64,000 nucleotides of DNA from Ignavibacteriota bacterium (GCA_002698995.1 PAAX01000014.1:62001-126000), one strand, 5' to 3'; counted from the stretch's first letter, positions 7,349 to 16,426 are shown. Notes: a model not told the origin generated them from the letters alone. Numbers and translations are program-made.

Positions 7349-8140
7349 TTACAGCCTATCAGAACTGCATGAGATCAACAATTTCTTTTCATATTCCAAA
7401 TCTGATGGAAGAATTCTATAAATCCATCCTTCAAAATAGGGATCTTTCTCAAGCAGTTTTGGATTACTTATCAGTCTTTCATTTACTTCTAAAATTCTTC
7501 CGCTTATAGCAGAATAAATATTGTGCGAAAGTCCATCTTCAGAAACAAACTTTGCACATTCTGCTCCTTGTGTTAAAGTATCATCAACATTAAGAAGCTC
7601 TATTTCTTTAATTGATTCAATCAGTTTCATGTATATATCAGTTGTACCGATTTTTGCAGTGCTGTCAAATTCTTCAGCAAGCCAGCTTGAAAAGCCTAAA
7701 CGAAAATATTTACTGGGACAAGAGACTAAAAAGAAATCTCCTTCACTTTCATTAGCTTTCTGGATTACTTGGTTGTATCTCAATCCCCGTCTTAATGTAC
7801 TTTCAAGTTCATCAATACTAAAAGGTTTAGGAATAAAAGCAATTGCCCCTTCGTACAAGGCTTTAACAGCATTTTCAACTGCTGAATATCCTGTAGTTAT
7901 TATAACAGGAGTTTGAATTTTTCTTGCAGCAAGTTCTTGAAGAAATTGAAATCCATCCATTCCGGGCATCATTACATCGGAAAGTATCACATTATAATCG
8001 TTATCATTTAATTTTGCCAAAGCTGTCTGTGCATCAAGAGCAGTATCAATAGTAAGATTATCAAGCTTCGCAATTTTAATAATGGAATCAATTATAACTT
8101 GTTCGTCATCAACTGCTAATATGTCAAATTTGTTTTTCAT
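7349..8140 (-). CDS. Response regulator with degenerate GcvH-like domain
   Basis: 263 residues. The receiver domain covers residues ~5-122, with DDE at 11-13, phospho-acceptor D55 (LSDVMMPGMDG) and the conserved KPF. Residues ~135-255 follow the H-protein pattern: LGFSSWLAEEF, then SAISGRILEVNERL and PKLLEKDPYFEGWIYRI, the last closely like the GcvH C-terminal motif. The position of the lipoyl lysine is Gly here, unlike in the partner encoded at 6155-7309. There is no membrane segment and no DNA-binding domain. The gene lies 3 bp after the kinase gene, so the two are translationally linked. It is likely phosphorylated by that kinase; the target is unknown. Confidence 0.85.
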   Translation of the reverse strand: MKNKFDILAVDDEQVIIDSIIKIAKLDNLTIDTALDAQTALAKLNDNDYNVILSDVMMPGMDGFQFLQELAARKIQTPVIITTGYSAVENAVKALYEGAIAFIPKPFSIDELESTLRRGLRYNQVIQKANESEGDFFLVSCPSKYFRLGFSSWLAEEFDSTAKIGTTDIYMKLIESIKEIELLNVDDTLTQGAECAKFVSEDGLSHNIYSAISGRILEVNERLISNPKLLEKDPYFEGWIYRILPSDLEYEKKLLISCSSDRL

Positions 8141-8143
8141 ATA

Positions 8144-10003
8144 TCAATATTCCGGCAGTCTTAATGTAAAAGTTGTTCCAACATTAACTTCGCTGGTTAC
8201 ACCAATAGTACCGTTGTGGTTATCCATAATTCCCCAAATTACCGAAAGACCAAGTCCGTTCCCTTTTTGTCCTTTTGTAGAAAAGAAAGGATCAAAAATT
8301 TTATTAAGATTTTCTCTCGCTATTCCGCATCCGTTATCGGTAATTTTTATTTCAATGAATTTTTTATTTCCTTCTCTATCAACAAAATCCCATTCCTGCC
8401 AATTATCTTTAAAAGAAGCACAACCTTCTAAAAAGCCTTTTTGAGGAATTGGAATTCTGTAAACTGGTCCGCCGCAGTCGGGACATCTTTTACCACTGTT
8501 TATCAATGAAATTCCGCATTGCGGACAGCTTAATTCAACAGTAGATTTATTGCTTACGGTTATTCCAAAATAATTTTTATTTCTTCCGTAAATCGGATCG
8601 AGATTTATAAATCCTTCCGTTCCGTTTGCGTTCACTTTTAATTTAATTGTTGAATTACCTTCAAGCTTATATTCGGGATCGAGCAGACTGTGATTTTTAG
8701 GGCAGACAGCATGCTTAATGTGTGTTATTCCCTTTGGAGAAAGACTAATTTCCGAAGTTGATATTGTTATAATTCCTTCTTTTTTATCAATCGCATCAAT
8801 CGCATTTAAAAGAAGATTTAACATTACCTGCTGAATTTGATTAGCGTCGGCAACAATATTTGGTAAATCTTTTTCGAGTTCTGTATTTAAAGTTATCTGT
8901 TTTATTTTAAGCTGATTCGTAACAACTTTAAATGCTCTTTCAATTACTTCATTAACATTAATTTTATTCTTTTTAGGTGCTGATTGTCTTGCGAAATCCA
9001 AAAGTCCTTTTACAATCTCTCTGCTTCTCATTGTTTCTCTAACAATAACCTGAAGATCTTCCTGCATTTCTGGATTGTCTTTAGTTCTTTTAAGTAAATA
9101 ACTGCTGTAAGTTAAAACACCGGTTAAAGGATTATTAATTTCGTGCGCAACTCCCGCAGCTAATTGACCAAGAGAAGCCATCTTATCAGATTGGAAAATC
9201 TGCTGACGCATTTCTTCCAGTTTCTTTGTCATTTTATTGAATGAATCACCTAAAATTCCGAGTTCATCATTTCCAAGTTTATCAATCGAGTAATTGAAAT
9301 TTCCTAATGCAACTTGATTAGTAGCATTTACCAATTCTTTAACAGGTCTGTTAATCCAATGAGCAACAAAAAATCCGATTAACAAACCGATTGCAGTAAT
9401 AGAAACAACTGCAAAGATTATCTCTCTAACTGTATTGGCTCTAAGCTGTTCATCAACATCATCTAAAAGAATTGTTACATCAAGCACACCAAGTATTGTT
9501 GATTCTGAACTGTGAGCATGACAAGGAGCTTCATAACATGACGGTTCATTCTGGATTGGATTTATAACCCCCATAATTCTTGGCGAATCATCGGTTGGTT
9601 TATAAATTCTTGTTCTATCTTTTATTTCCAACTTACTTATCGGTTGATCTTCTGCATGACAGACATAACAGCTTTCAGCATTCTTATCCAGCATATGTCC
9701 AATATCATTTTGATGAGAAGAATAAGTAATCATTCCTTCTTTGTTTAGAATTCTTACTGCATTAATCTCTTTATCCTTGCCGATTGTCGTAATGATTTCC
9801 TGAATTCTGTCTCTTTGATTGAAAAGCATATCAAAGCGAGTACTGTTTTTAACAGTCTCGCTTAATTGATGTGCATGTCTTTCAACTTCAGAAAGTAAAA
9901 CTTCACTTTGGGATTTTACATTAAAGTATGAGTAAATCCCAATAATCAATATGGAAGTTATACTTACAACAAAAATCAGTTTTACACTTATCTTCTTTAA
10001 CAT
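8144..10003 (-). CDS. Sensor histidine kinase with periplasmic c-type haem motifs and a zinc-ribbon insertion
   Basis: 619 residues. Membrane segments at ~8-27 and ~194-215 enclose a periplasmic sensor domain with one CxxCH motif (C112-H116) and one CX4CH motif (C156-H162), both plausible covalent haem sites. A HAMP domain follows (216-270), then HisKA with H287 (GVAHEINNPLTG) and an ATPase domain with N-box N400, D556-G560 (DNGCG) and the GNGLGLS loop. Between the N-box strand and the G1 box lie ~125 extra residues (about 422-548) with CPQC (493-496), CPDC (507-510) and an isolated CPK at 434, resembling a zinc ribbon. The gene sits 1 bp after the multihaem cytochrome gene, which suggests it senses the redox state of that pathway. 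Confidence 0.9.
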   Translation of the reverse strand: MLKKISVKLIFVVSITSILIIGIYSYFNVKSQSEVLLSEVERHAHQLSETVKNSTRFDMLFNQRDRIQEIITTIGKDKEINAVRILNKEGMITYSSHQNDIGHMLDKNAESCYVCHAEDQPISKLEIKDRTRIYKPTDDSPRIMGVINPIQNEPSCYEAPCHAHSSESTILGVLDVTILLDDVDEQLRANTVREIIFAVVSITAIGLLIGFFVAHWINRPVKELVNATNQVALGNFNYSIDKLGNDELGILGDSFNKMTKKLEEMRQQIFQSDKMASLGQLAAGVAHEINNPLTGVLTYSSYLLKRTKDNPEMQEDLQVIVRETMRSREIVKGLLDFARQSAPKKNKINVNEVIERAFKVVTNQLKIKQITLNTELEKDLPNIVADANQIQQVMLNLLLNAIDAIDKKEGIITISTSEISLSPKGITHIKHAVCPKNHSLLDPEYKLEGNSTIKLKVNANGTEGFINLDPIYGRNKNYFGITVSNKSTVELSCPQCGISLINSGKRCPDCGGPVYRIPIPQKGFLEGCASFKDNWQEWDFVDREGNKKFIEIKITDNGCGIARENLNKIFDPFFSTKGQKGNGLGLSVIWGIMDNHNGTIGVTSEVNVGTTFTLRLPEY

Positions 10004-10004
10004 T

Positions 10005-11126
10005 TTACTTTACTCTTTTTCCCGGAATAAATTCAGGATAAGTTATATCATCATGACAGCTTTCACAAGTCGGTTTTGAATAATCTTCCGAAGTATGACA
10101 GCTTTCGCAGTCAAGTTCACCATGCATTTCATCAAGAACAATTTTAGTTACTTTATGATCGAAATTAGACCAGCTCCATTCACCATGGCAGCTGCTGCAT
10201 GATTTATTCAATCCGGTAAATTTACCTTGATTAACATGACATCTTTGGCAGTCTAATTTTGAGTGATATTTCAAAATATCAAATCCAGTTGAAACCAAAT
10301 GGTTAAACCCTTTTGGTTCCTTATCATTATGGCATGAAGAGCAGTTATCATCAGTATCATGGCAGTCAGAACATAATTGGTGCTGAATTTCAACTGTTCT
10401 AGGTTTCTTCATTTGTTCCGGACGCTGATCATGACATTTTACACAACCTTCATTAGAATGGCATGTCTGGCAATCTAATCCAAATAAATCTATATGCTCT
10501 TTATGAAGAAATGTAACTTTGCCTTCTGCATCCGGAGTTTCAAATTTAATTCTATCCGGAGTTTCAATTTTCGGATGCGTTTTCGCTTTTGCTTTTGCAA
10601 CTAAATCTTCTTTGCTTAAAGAAGTATTATTAAGCTGATGACATCCGTCGCAGTTAGTATTTCCGCTCCATTCGCGGTGGCAATCCATACATTGTCTGTG
10701 ATATGCACCTTTCAAATCCGGGCGGTTTACATCTTCGCGTTTTCTTTCTTCATTATGACAGCTGTTACAAGCAACAATTTTTCCAGGAGGATTATAGTGA
10801 TGACATGAAACACATCCGCCGGACATTTCAGCCATTTCTGAATGTAATCTATGCGTAAATACTACTTCCTTGTATAGATCTTCATTTCCTCTAAGTTTAT
10901 TTATTTTTATTACTTCTGGTCCCTCTTCCGGAGATTGTCTTACTGTAACCAGCTCTTCTCTTGGGCACTCAATTAAGCAAGGATTTTCCTTAGTTGGAAT
11001 TTCGCAAGAGTGACAGTTACTGCATTTTAAAGCTTTCTCGCTGTGAGAAGTAAATTTTTTGTCTTGTGCATTTGAGTTAATCGAAAAGATTAAAACAAGC
11101 ACTAAAAGTAAACTTAATCTTTTCAT
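10005..11126 (-). CDS. Periplasmic multihaem cytochrome c with 13 CxxCH motifs
   Basis: 373 residues with a Sec signal peptide (MKRLSLLLVLVLIFSINSNA, then Q). Thirteen CxxCH motifs are visible from CSNCH near residue 35 to CESCH near residue 357, together with many spare histidines that could be axial ligands, as in class III-type multihaem cytochromes. An extra cysteine group (CEIPTKENPCLIEC) follows the first motif. The ATG overlaps the stop of the NrfD-like gene by 4 bp. It probably receives electrons from the membrane and FeS subunits encoded upstream. The trio resembles the periplasmic cytochrome/FeS/NrfD quinol complexes known as Hmc, Qrc or Cbc in other bacteria, but the exact family cannot be named from sequence reading alone. 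Confidence 0.9.
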   Translation of the reverse strand: MKRLSLLLVLVLIFSINSNAQDKKFTSHSEKALKCSNCHSCEIPTKENPCLIECPREELVTVRQSPEEGPEVIKINKLRGNEDLYKEVVFTHRLHSEMAEMSGGCVSCHHYNPPGKIVACNSCHNEERKREDVNRPDLKGAYHRQCMDCHREWSGNTNCDGCHQLNNTSLSKEDLVAKAKAKTHPKIETPDRIKFETPDAEGKVTFLHKEHIDLFGLDCQTCHSNEGCVKCHDQRPEQMKKPRTVEIQHQLCSDCHDTDDNCSSCHNDKEPKGFNHLVSTGFDILKYHSKLDCQRCHVNQGKFTGLNKSCSSCHGEWSWSNFDHKVTKIVLDEMHGELDCESCHTSEDYSKPTCESCHDDITYPEFIPGKRVK

Positions 11127-12364
11127 TTGAATAACCCTCTTATTGCATATTTGGTTTTAGGTGCAACTTTTTGCGGTACACTAATAATTGGGAATATCAT
11201 TACAAAAGCTCTAAATAGAAGAATTTCCAGAGCAATAAAGCCAAGTGTAACAGAGATTTCTCCTATTGACGGGAAATATGAAGCTTCTGCATAAGGAGGA
11301 GTATAAGCAACAATAAAGTTGTTGATCCTATTTAATAACACACCAAAAATTACAAGTCCTGATGCGATAAATAATCCCGCCGGAGTACTTGAAATCTTTC
11401 TTGAGAAAAACATTCTTAGCGGAATTACAACTCCAAGAAGAAGTTCAATTGTGAACATTATACTTTCAGTGTTAACTTCCATTAAGTAGACGTATGTTTG
11501 TCTTACAACAATATCAATAAGTTTTGCAGCTAAATAAATTAATAGAAGCGGTCCGACCATTCTTCCCAAACCTGAAAGAACATCTGTCTCAGGTTTTAAT
11601 CCAAATGATTTTGAACTAATAATTGATTCAAAAATTACCATTGGGAAACCAACACAGATTGCAGAAATCAAAAAGAGAAGAGGAAGAATTGGTGTCTGCC
11701 ACAAAGGATGCATCTTAGGTCCGGCAATAACCATTAATGTTCCCAAAGAAGATTGGTGAAGACATGAAAGTACAACTCCCGAAATAATAAAGATGAACAT
11801 TGTCTTTTCTAATCCTTTATCAAGGAAACGCAAGAGTTTATCGACCGTATTATTGAATTTTTTTAAGAATCCCGGAAGATTAACTCTTCCAATAAATCTT
11901 TCGGTTACAATCGGTAAAAATTCAATGTAAAGAACGGTTAAGTATATCATAACGCAAATACCGACTTCAAACAAAACAGAAGTGCCATTCCACATTATGA
12001 GAGGATGCCAGATAAAGTGGTATCTTCCTAAATCAATCATAACACTCATAGCAACAAAAGTGTAGCCGAGCATTGCAGTCAATAGAGCCGGGCGAATTAT
12101 AACTTCATATTTATCGCGGTGCATAATGTGACCCAACGCAGCTGTTGTAAATCCACCTGCTGCTAAAGCAACGCCGGCGGCAACATCAATACCAATCCAA
12201 ATTCCCCAAGGGAATTGATCGTTTAAGTTGGTAATAGCGCCAATACCGAATAAGAATCTACCCAACAAAAATATTAATCCGTTAAGAGCAATTACCGAGA
12301 CAATCATTATGATTGGAGTAAAAAATTTCTTTTGTATTGGAGTAGGTTTAAAGAAATGTTCCAT
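11123..12364 (-). CDS. NrfD/HybB-type integral membrane quinol subunit
   Basis: 413 residues, about ten hydrophobic segments, with little outside the membrane. Typical HybB/NrfD features are seen: WGIWIGIDVAAGVALAAGG near residues 53-70, then the HPLIMWNG and FEVGICVMIYL helices. Proteins of this family hold the quinone site and pass electrons to or from an FeS partner on the outer face without haem of their own. The start codon overlaps the stop of the FeS-protein gene (TAATG), and the end overlaps the cytochrome start by 4 bp, so the three subunits are likely made in stoichiometric amounts. Direction of electron flow, quinol oxidation or quinone reduction, cannot be told. Confidence 0.9.
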   Translation of the reverse strand: MEHFFKPTPIQKKFFTPIIMIVSVIALNGLIFLLGRFLFGIGAITNLNDQFPWGIWIGIDVAAGVALAAGGFTTAALGHIMHRDKYEVIIRPALLTAMLGYTFVAMSVMIDLGRYHFIWHPLIMWNGTSVLFEVGICVMIYLTVLYIEFLPIVTERFIGRVNLPGFLKKFNNTVDKLLRFLDKGLEKTMFIFIISGVVLSCLHQSSLGTLMVIAGPKMHPLWQTPILPLLFLISAICVGFPMVIFESIISSKSFGLKPETDVLSGLGRMVGPLLLIYLAAKLIDIVVRQTYVYLMEVNTESIMFTIELLLGVVIPLRMFFSRKISSTPAGLFIASGLVIFGVLLNRINNFIVAYTPPYAEASYFPSIGEISVTLGFIALEILLFRAFVMIFPIISVPQKVAPKTKYAIRGLFK

Positions 12365-13269
12365 TATTCCTCCTCCCCATGACTTTCATGTTTTCTATTT
12401 TTATTCAACCACATTACTCCGCCAAGTAAAGCATAAATTGCAATTGGTGGAATAAAGTAAGCAAATATTCCATGCTGAATTGCTTCGGTAACACCGGGTG
12501 CCGGATTTTGAGAGAGTTTTGGAAAATCAACTTTTGTGAAATCCATACTTGATAAATACATCCAAGATGTACCACCGACTTCATATTCACCAAAAATATG
12601 ATTGACATATCTTTCCGGGTATAATCTGATTTTTTCTTTTGCGGCTCTAATTAATTCATCACGTTTACCATAGGTTAAAACTTCCATCGGACAAATTTCA
12701 ACACATGCCGGAAGTAAACCGGTTTTTGTTCTGTCAAAACAGAAGTCGCATTTTTTAATATCCGGACTCCAAGCTTTTTCAAATTCAAAAGCAGGTACTT
12801 GGAACGGACAAGCGACCATGCAGTATCTGCATCCGATACACTTATCTGTATCCCAAATAACCGAACCATTTGCTTGTTTTGAAAATGCTCCAACTATACA
12901 AGCAGAAACACATGCGGGATGATCGCAGTGCATGCATTGAACTTTAACATTTAGTGGAAATTTACCATTTGGATTTTGATACTCGTTTACAACTGTTAAT
13001 GCTTTGGCATCAGGTCTTCTTCTTTTTTCAAAAACAGTGCGGTCATCATAACTTTCAATATTTCCTGCAGGCATATCATGTGCTTTTTTACATGCCCATT
13101 CACATTTTCTACAACCAATACAAGCTGTCGTATCAACTAAAACACCCATTCTTTCATCAGATAAAATATTTTGCGGCGCTGCTTTGGTAGGTTTTGCGGA
13201 AGAAAGACCAACAACCGAAGCTCCCAATACTGCTGAGGTTTTTAAGAAATTTCGGCGGGATTGCTTCAT
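12364..13269 (-). CDS. Tat-exported 4x[4Fe-4S] protein (HybA-like) with C-terminal membrane anchor
   Basis: 301 residues. The N-terminus has a twin-arginine signal (SRRNFLKTSAVLGASVVG). Four cysteine groups follow: CIGCRKCEWAC, CMHCDHPACVSAC, CIGCRYCMVAC and CDFCFD...CVEIC, the DmsB/HybA pattern for four [4Fe-4S] clusters. A single hydrophobic helix near the end (AYFIPPIAIYALLGGVMWL) matches the anchored HybA subtype. It should form the electron wire between the NrfD-like subunit and the multihaem cytochrome on the periplasmic face. It is the first gene of the six-gene operon; the ~260 bp before it (13270-13530) are AT-rich with no obvious operator. Confidence 0.9.
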   Translation of the reverse strand: MKQSRRNFLKTSAVLGASVVGLSSAKPTKAAPQNILSDERMGVLVDTTACIGCRKCEWACKKAHDMPAGNIESYDDRTVFEKRRRPDAKALTVVNEYQNPNGKFPLNVKVQCMHCDHPACVSACIVGAFSKQANGSVIWDTDKCIGCRYCMVACPFQVPAFEFEKAWSPDIKKCDFCFDRTKTGLLPACVEICPMEVLTYGKRDELIRAAKEKIRLYPERYVNHIFGEYEVGGTSWMYLSSMDFTKVDFPKLSQNPAPGVTEAIQHGIFAYFIPPIAIYALLGGVMWLNKNRKHESHGEEE

Positions 13270-13530
13270 TTTATTGTTCCTCCGTATGTTGTATTTATCA
13301 TTTTAATTCAAACTTAAACAGAAATTAAGATTCATTTATCCTATTCAAAAATAAAATCATTATACCTTATTGTCAAATTATTTTATATTAGTAAAAATAT
13401 TAAGTTAAAAGAATATTTTACTAAGTTTATCCGATTATCTTATTTAACATTAAAGTGTTGTCCCTATTTGAAATTCATCAAACCTATATTGGATTAATTC
13501 TATATATTTCTATACAAAAATGGAGTCTTT

Positions 13531-14508
13531 TTGAACATCCTGGTTACCGGCGGTTGTGGATATATTGGTTCGCATTTTGTAAAATTTTTACAACAAAATT
13601 CCGATCACAAAGTAATTGTTTTTGATAATCTTTCTCGCGGACATCGAGAAGCAATTAATAATGATGTCGATTTTGAGAAGATCGATTTATTAAATCCAAG
13701 TGAAATAGAAATAGGACTGTCAAAATATAAAATTGACGCTGTTGTTCACTTTGCTGCTTTTGCTTATGTCGGCGAATCCGTTGAAGATCCGGGTTTATAT
13801 TATACTAATAATGTTACCGGAAGCATAAACTTAATCAAAGCTATTAATAAAGCCGGGATTAAAAAATTTATTTTCTCTTCAACATGTTCTCTTTATGGAA
13901 ATCCAAATCAAGTTCCAATCTCGGAAAGTGAACCGACTAAACCTATAAATCCTTATGCACAAACAAAATTAATGATTGAAAAAGTATTAGCAGACTTTGA
14001 CTTGAGTCATAATCTTAAATATGCGGCTTTAAGATATTTTAATGCGGCAGGTGCAGATTTTGAAGGCGAGATTGGTGAAAGTCATGACCCAGAACCACAC
14101 TTAATTCCAATCGTTCTGCAGACTGCATTAGGCAAACGCGAACACATCAAAATTTTTGGTGATGATTACGATACTCCAGATGGAACATGCATAAGAGATT
14201 ATATTCATGTTTATGATCTTGCTGATGCTCACTTAAAAGCTTTGGAATATTTGGTAAGAGGAGAAAATTCCGATTTCTTCAATCTTGGTACCGGTGATGG
14301 AAATTCGGTAAAAGAATTAATCGATAAAGCAAGAGAAGTAACCGGCAAAGAAATTAAATCTGTTATTGCAGAAAGAAGAGCAGGTGACCCCGCTGTTCTT
14401 GTTGCAGATAATAAAAAAGCAAAAAATATTTTGGGATGGAATCCCAAATACAATTTAGATGATATTATTAAATCTGCCTGGAATTGGCATCAAAATCAAA
14501 AGTATTAA
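13531..14508 (+). CDS. galE: UDP-glucose 4-epimerase
   Basis: 325 residues of an extended short-chain dehydrogenase that interconverts UDP-glucose and UDP-galactose. The Rossmann motif TGGCGYIGSHFVKFL is at the N-terminus, the catalytic SSTCSLYG and YAQTK (Tyr-X3-Lys) follow, and RYFNAAGAD is the usual GalE signature. The start is a TTG at 13531, five bases after GGAG (13522-13525); the residues directly after it begin the Rossmann strand, so no upstream start is needed. The gene begins a cluster with rfbC and ugd, pointing to surface polysaccharide precursors. Length is typical of bacterial GalE. Confidence 0.92.
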   Translation: MNILVTGGCGYIGSHFVKFLQQNSDHKVIVFDNLSRGHREAINNDVDFEKIDLLNPSEIEIGLSKYKIDAVVHFAAFAYVGESVEDPGLYYTNNVTGSINLIKAINKAGIKKFIFSSTCSLYGNPNQVPISESEPTKPINPYAQTKLMIEKVLADFDLSHNLKYAALRYFNAAGADFEGEIGESHDPEPHLIPIVLQTALGKREHIKIFGDDYDTPDGTCIRDYIHVYDLADAHLKALEYLVRGENSDFFNLGTGDGNSVKELIDKAREVTGKEIKSVIAERRAGDPAVLVADNKKAKNILGWNPKYNLDDIIKSAWNWHQNQKY

Positions 14509-14510
14509 TT

Positions 14511-15071
14511 ATGAAAATAGAGACAACATTTATAGAAGGGCTTTTAGTTTTTTATCCTAATGTATTTGAAGATGAAAGAGGATTTTTCTTCGAATCATTT
14601 AATCAGCAGAAATATTATGAGTCGGGATTAAAAGAAAATTTTGTACAAGATAATATTTCCAAATCAACAAAAGGAACTATACGCGGACTTCATTATCAAG
14701 TCGGTGAGTTTGCACAAGGAAAGCTGTGTCAAGTTTTAATTGGCGAAGTCCTTGATGTTGCTGTTGATATAAGATTTAATTCGCCGACATTCGGAAAGCA
14801 TTTTTCAATTAGATTAAACGACAAAGAAAAAAATCAATTGTGGATTCCACCCGGATTTGCACACGGTTTTTCTGTTCTTTCCGATGAAGCAATTTTTATG
14901 TATAAATGTTCAAATCCATACAGTAAAAAGGATGAACGGGCTGTCATTTATAATGATGCCGATTTAAATATCGATTGGAAAGTAAACAATCCAATTGTAT
15001 CACAAAAAGATAAAGAAGCAATAAAGTTCAAAGATATTGCAATGGACTTTATTTTTAACAAAACTATTTAA
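14511..15071 (+). CDS. rfbC: dTDP-4-dehydrorhamnose 3,5-epimerase-like protein
   Basis: 186 residues from ATG 14511, two bases after the galE stop; an in-frame TTG at 14484 inside galE is a less likely start. RmlC cupin family motifs are present: GVFEDERGFF-type segment (PNVFEDERGFFFESF), FVQDNISKSTKGTIRGLHYQ with the catalytic His, and WIPPGFAHGFSVLSDEA. The enzyme epimerises C3 and C5 of the keto sugar in dTDP-L-rhamnose synthesis. The other rml genes are not in this window, so the actual sugar could be a relative of rhamnose. Confidence 0.88.
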   Translation: MKIETTFIEGLLVFYPNVFEDERGFFFESFNQQKYYESGLKENFVQDNISKSTKGTIRGLHYQVGEFAQGKLCQVLIGEVLDVAVDIRFNSPTFGKHFSIRLNDKEKNQLWIPPGFAHGFSVLSDEAIFMYKCSNPYSKKDERAVIYNDADLNIDWKVNNPIVSQKDKEAIKFKDIAMDFIFNKTI

Positions 15072-15091
15072 AAGAATTAACGAGGGCTTAA

Positions 15092-16420
15092 ATGAAAATA
15101 TCAGTCATTGGAACAGGTTATGTCGGTTTGGTTTCCGGTACTTGCTTTGCGGAAATGGGAAACGAAGTTATATGTGTGGATAACAATCAAGAAAAATTGG
15201 CTAAGATGCGTAACAAGATAATCCCGATTTATGAACCGGGATTAGATATTTTGTTTGATAGAAATATCGAGAAGAAAAGATTAACATTTACAGATGATCT
15301 AAAAAAAGCTGTTACTGAAACCAACGTAATCTTTTTATGTCTCCCTACCCCACAAGGTGAAGATGGTTCTGCCGATTTGCAGCATGTATTCGGTGTTGCG
15401 GATAGTATCGGAAAAATATTAAAAGAGCATGGTGAAGATGAATTCAAAGTAATAGTAAACAAAAGTACTGTTCCTGTCGGTACTTCTAAATCTGTGACTG
15501 ATATTCTTGAAAAACATGGTTTAAGTAATTTTGAAGTTGTATCAAATCCTGAGTTTTTAAGGGAAGGATTTGCTGTTGAAGATTTCATGAAACCGGATAG
15601 AATTGTTGTCGGTGCCAAATCAGAAAAATCATTAAAGATTATGAGAAATTTGTATGAACCGTTTGTCCGTCAAGGCAACCCAATTATAGAGATGGATCCG
15701 TTCAGTTCGGAAGTCACTAAATATGCGGCAAATTCTTATTTAGCAATGCGTATTACATTTATGAACGAACTTGCAAATTTCTGCGAAGCTGTAGGAGCAA
15801 ATGTAGATTTAGTTAGAAAAGGAATGGGTTCTGATACAAGAATAGGAAAGAGATTTTTATTTGCTGGAATTGGATACGGCGGTTCATGCTTCCCAAAAGA
15901 TGTTAATGCACTTATCAAAACTTCTATCGATAGAGGAAGTGAAATGAAATTGTTAACTCTTGTTGATAAAGTTAATAAAGCACAAAAGACTGTTATTGTT
16001 GATAAAGTATTGAAACATTTTGGCAATGATATTAAAGGCAAGAAGTTTGCGGCTTGGGGATTATCATTCAAACCGAATACGGATGATATGCGTGAAGCAC
16101 CATCTGTAGTTATAATTAATAAATTGCTGGAACTTGGTGCGCAAGTTTCTGCTTATGATCCTGCAGCAGTTGAAAATGCAAAATTTTATTTAGGTGATTC
16201 AATTCAGTATGTCGAAAATCAATATGATGCACTTAAAGATGCAGAGGCTTTATTGATTTTTACGGAATGGAATGAATTTAGAAATCCAAGCTTTACTGCT
16301 ATTGAATCATTATTGAAAAATAAAATTATTTTTGATGGAAGAAATATTTTTGACGTGGAAAAAATGAAAGAACTCGGATTTACATACTTCAGTATTGGTC
16401 GCCAGCCGGTACTGCTTTAG
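15092..16420 (+). CDS. ugd: UDP-glucose 6-dehydrogenase
   Basis: 442 residues of the UDP-glucose/GDP-mannose dehydrogenase family. The N-terminal NAD motif is GTGYVGLVSGTCFAEMGNEV; the catalytic cysteine lies in GYGGSCFPKDVNAL; the C-terminal domain has FKPNTDDMREAPS and the usual FDGRN motif. It oxidises UDP-glucose to UDP-glucuronate for capsule or exopolysaccharide. A GAGGG ribosome site precedes the ATG (AACGAGGGCTTAAATG). It is third in the galE-rfbC-ugd run and is closed by the hairpin at 16427-16459. Confidence 0.93.
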   Translation: MKISVIGTGYVGLVSGTCFAEMGNEVICVDNNQEKLAKMRNKIIPIYEPGLDILFDRNIEKKRLTFTDDLKKAVTETNVIFLCLPTPQGEDGSADLQHVFGVADSIGKILKEHGEDEFKVIVNKSTVPVGTSKSVTDILEKHGLSNFEVVSNPEFLREGFAVEDFMKPDRIVVGAKSEKSLKIMRNLYEPFVRQGNPIIEMDPFSSEVTKYAANSYLAMRITFMNELANFCEAVGANVDLVRKGMGSDTRIGKRFLFAGIGYGGSCFPKDVNALIKTSIDRGSEMKLLTLVDKVNKAQKTVIVDKVLKHFGNDIKGKKFAAWGLSFKPNTDDMREAPSVVIINKLLELGAQVSAYDPAAVENAKFYLGDSIQYVENQYDALKDAEALLIFTEWNEFRNPSFTAIESLLKNKIIFDGRNIFDVEKMKELGFTYFSIGRQPVLL

Positions 16421-16426
16421 AATTTC

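Noticed and set aside
7521-7916. Plus-strand open reading frame of 131 codons opposite the response regulator
   Set aside because: Antisense to a well-supported gene; low-complexity composition and no recognisable domain.
13270-13530. Possible tRNA or small RNA between the redox operon and galE
   Set aside because: Only AT-rich sequence with no cloverleaf or strong hairpin; likely just divergent promoters.
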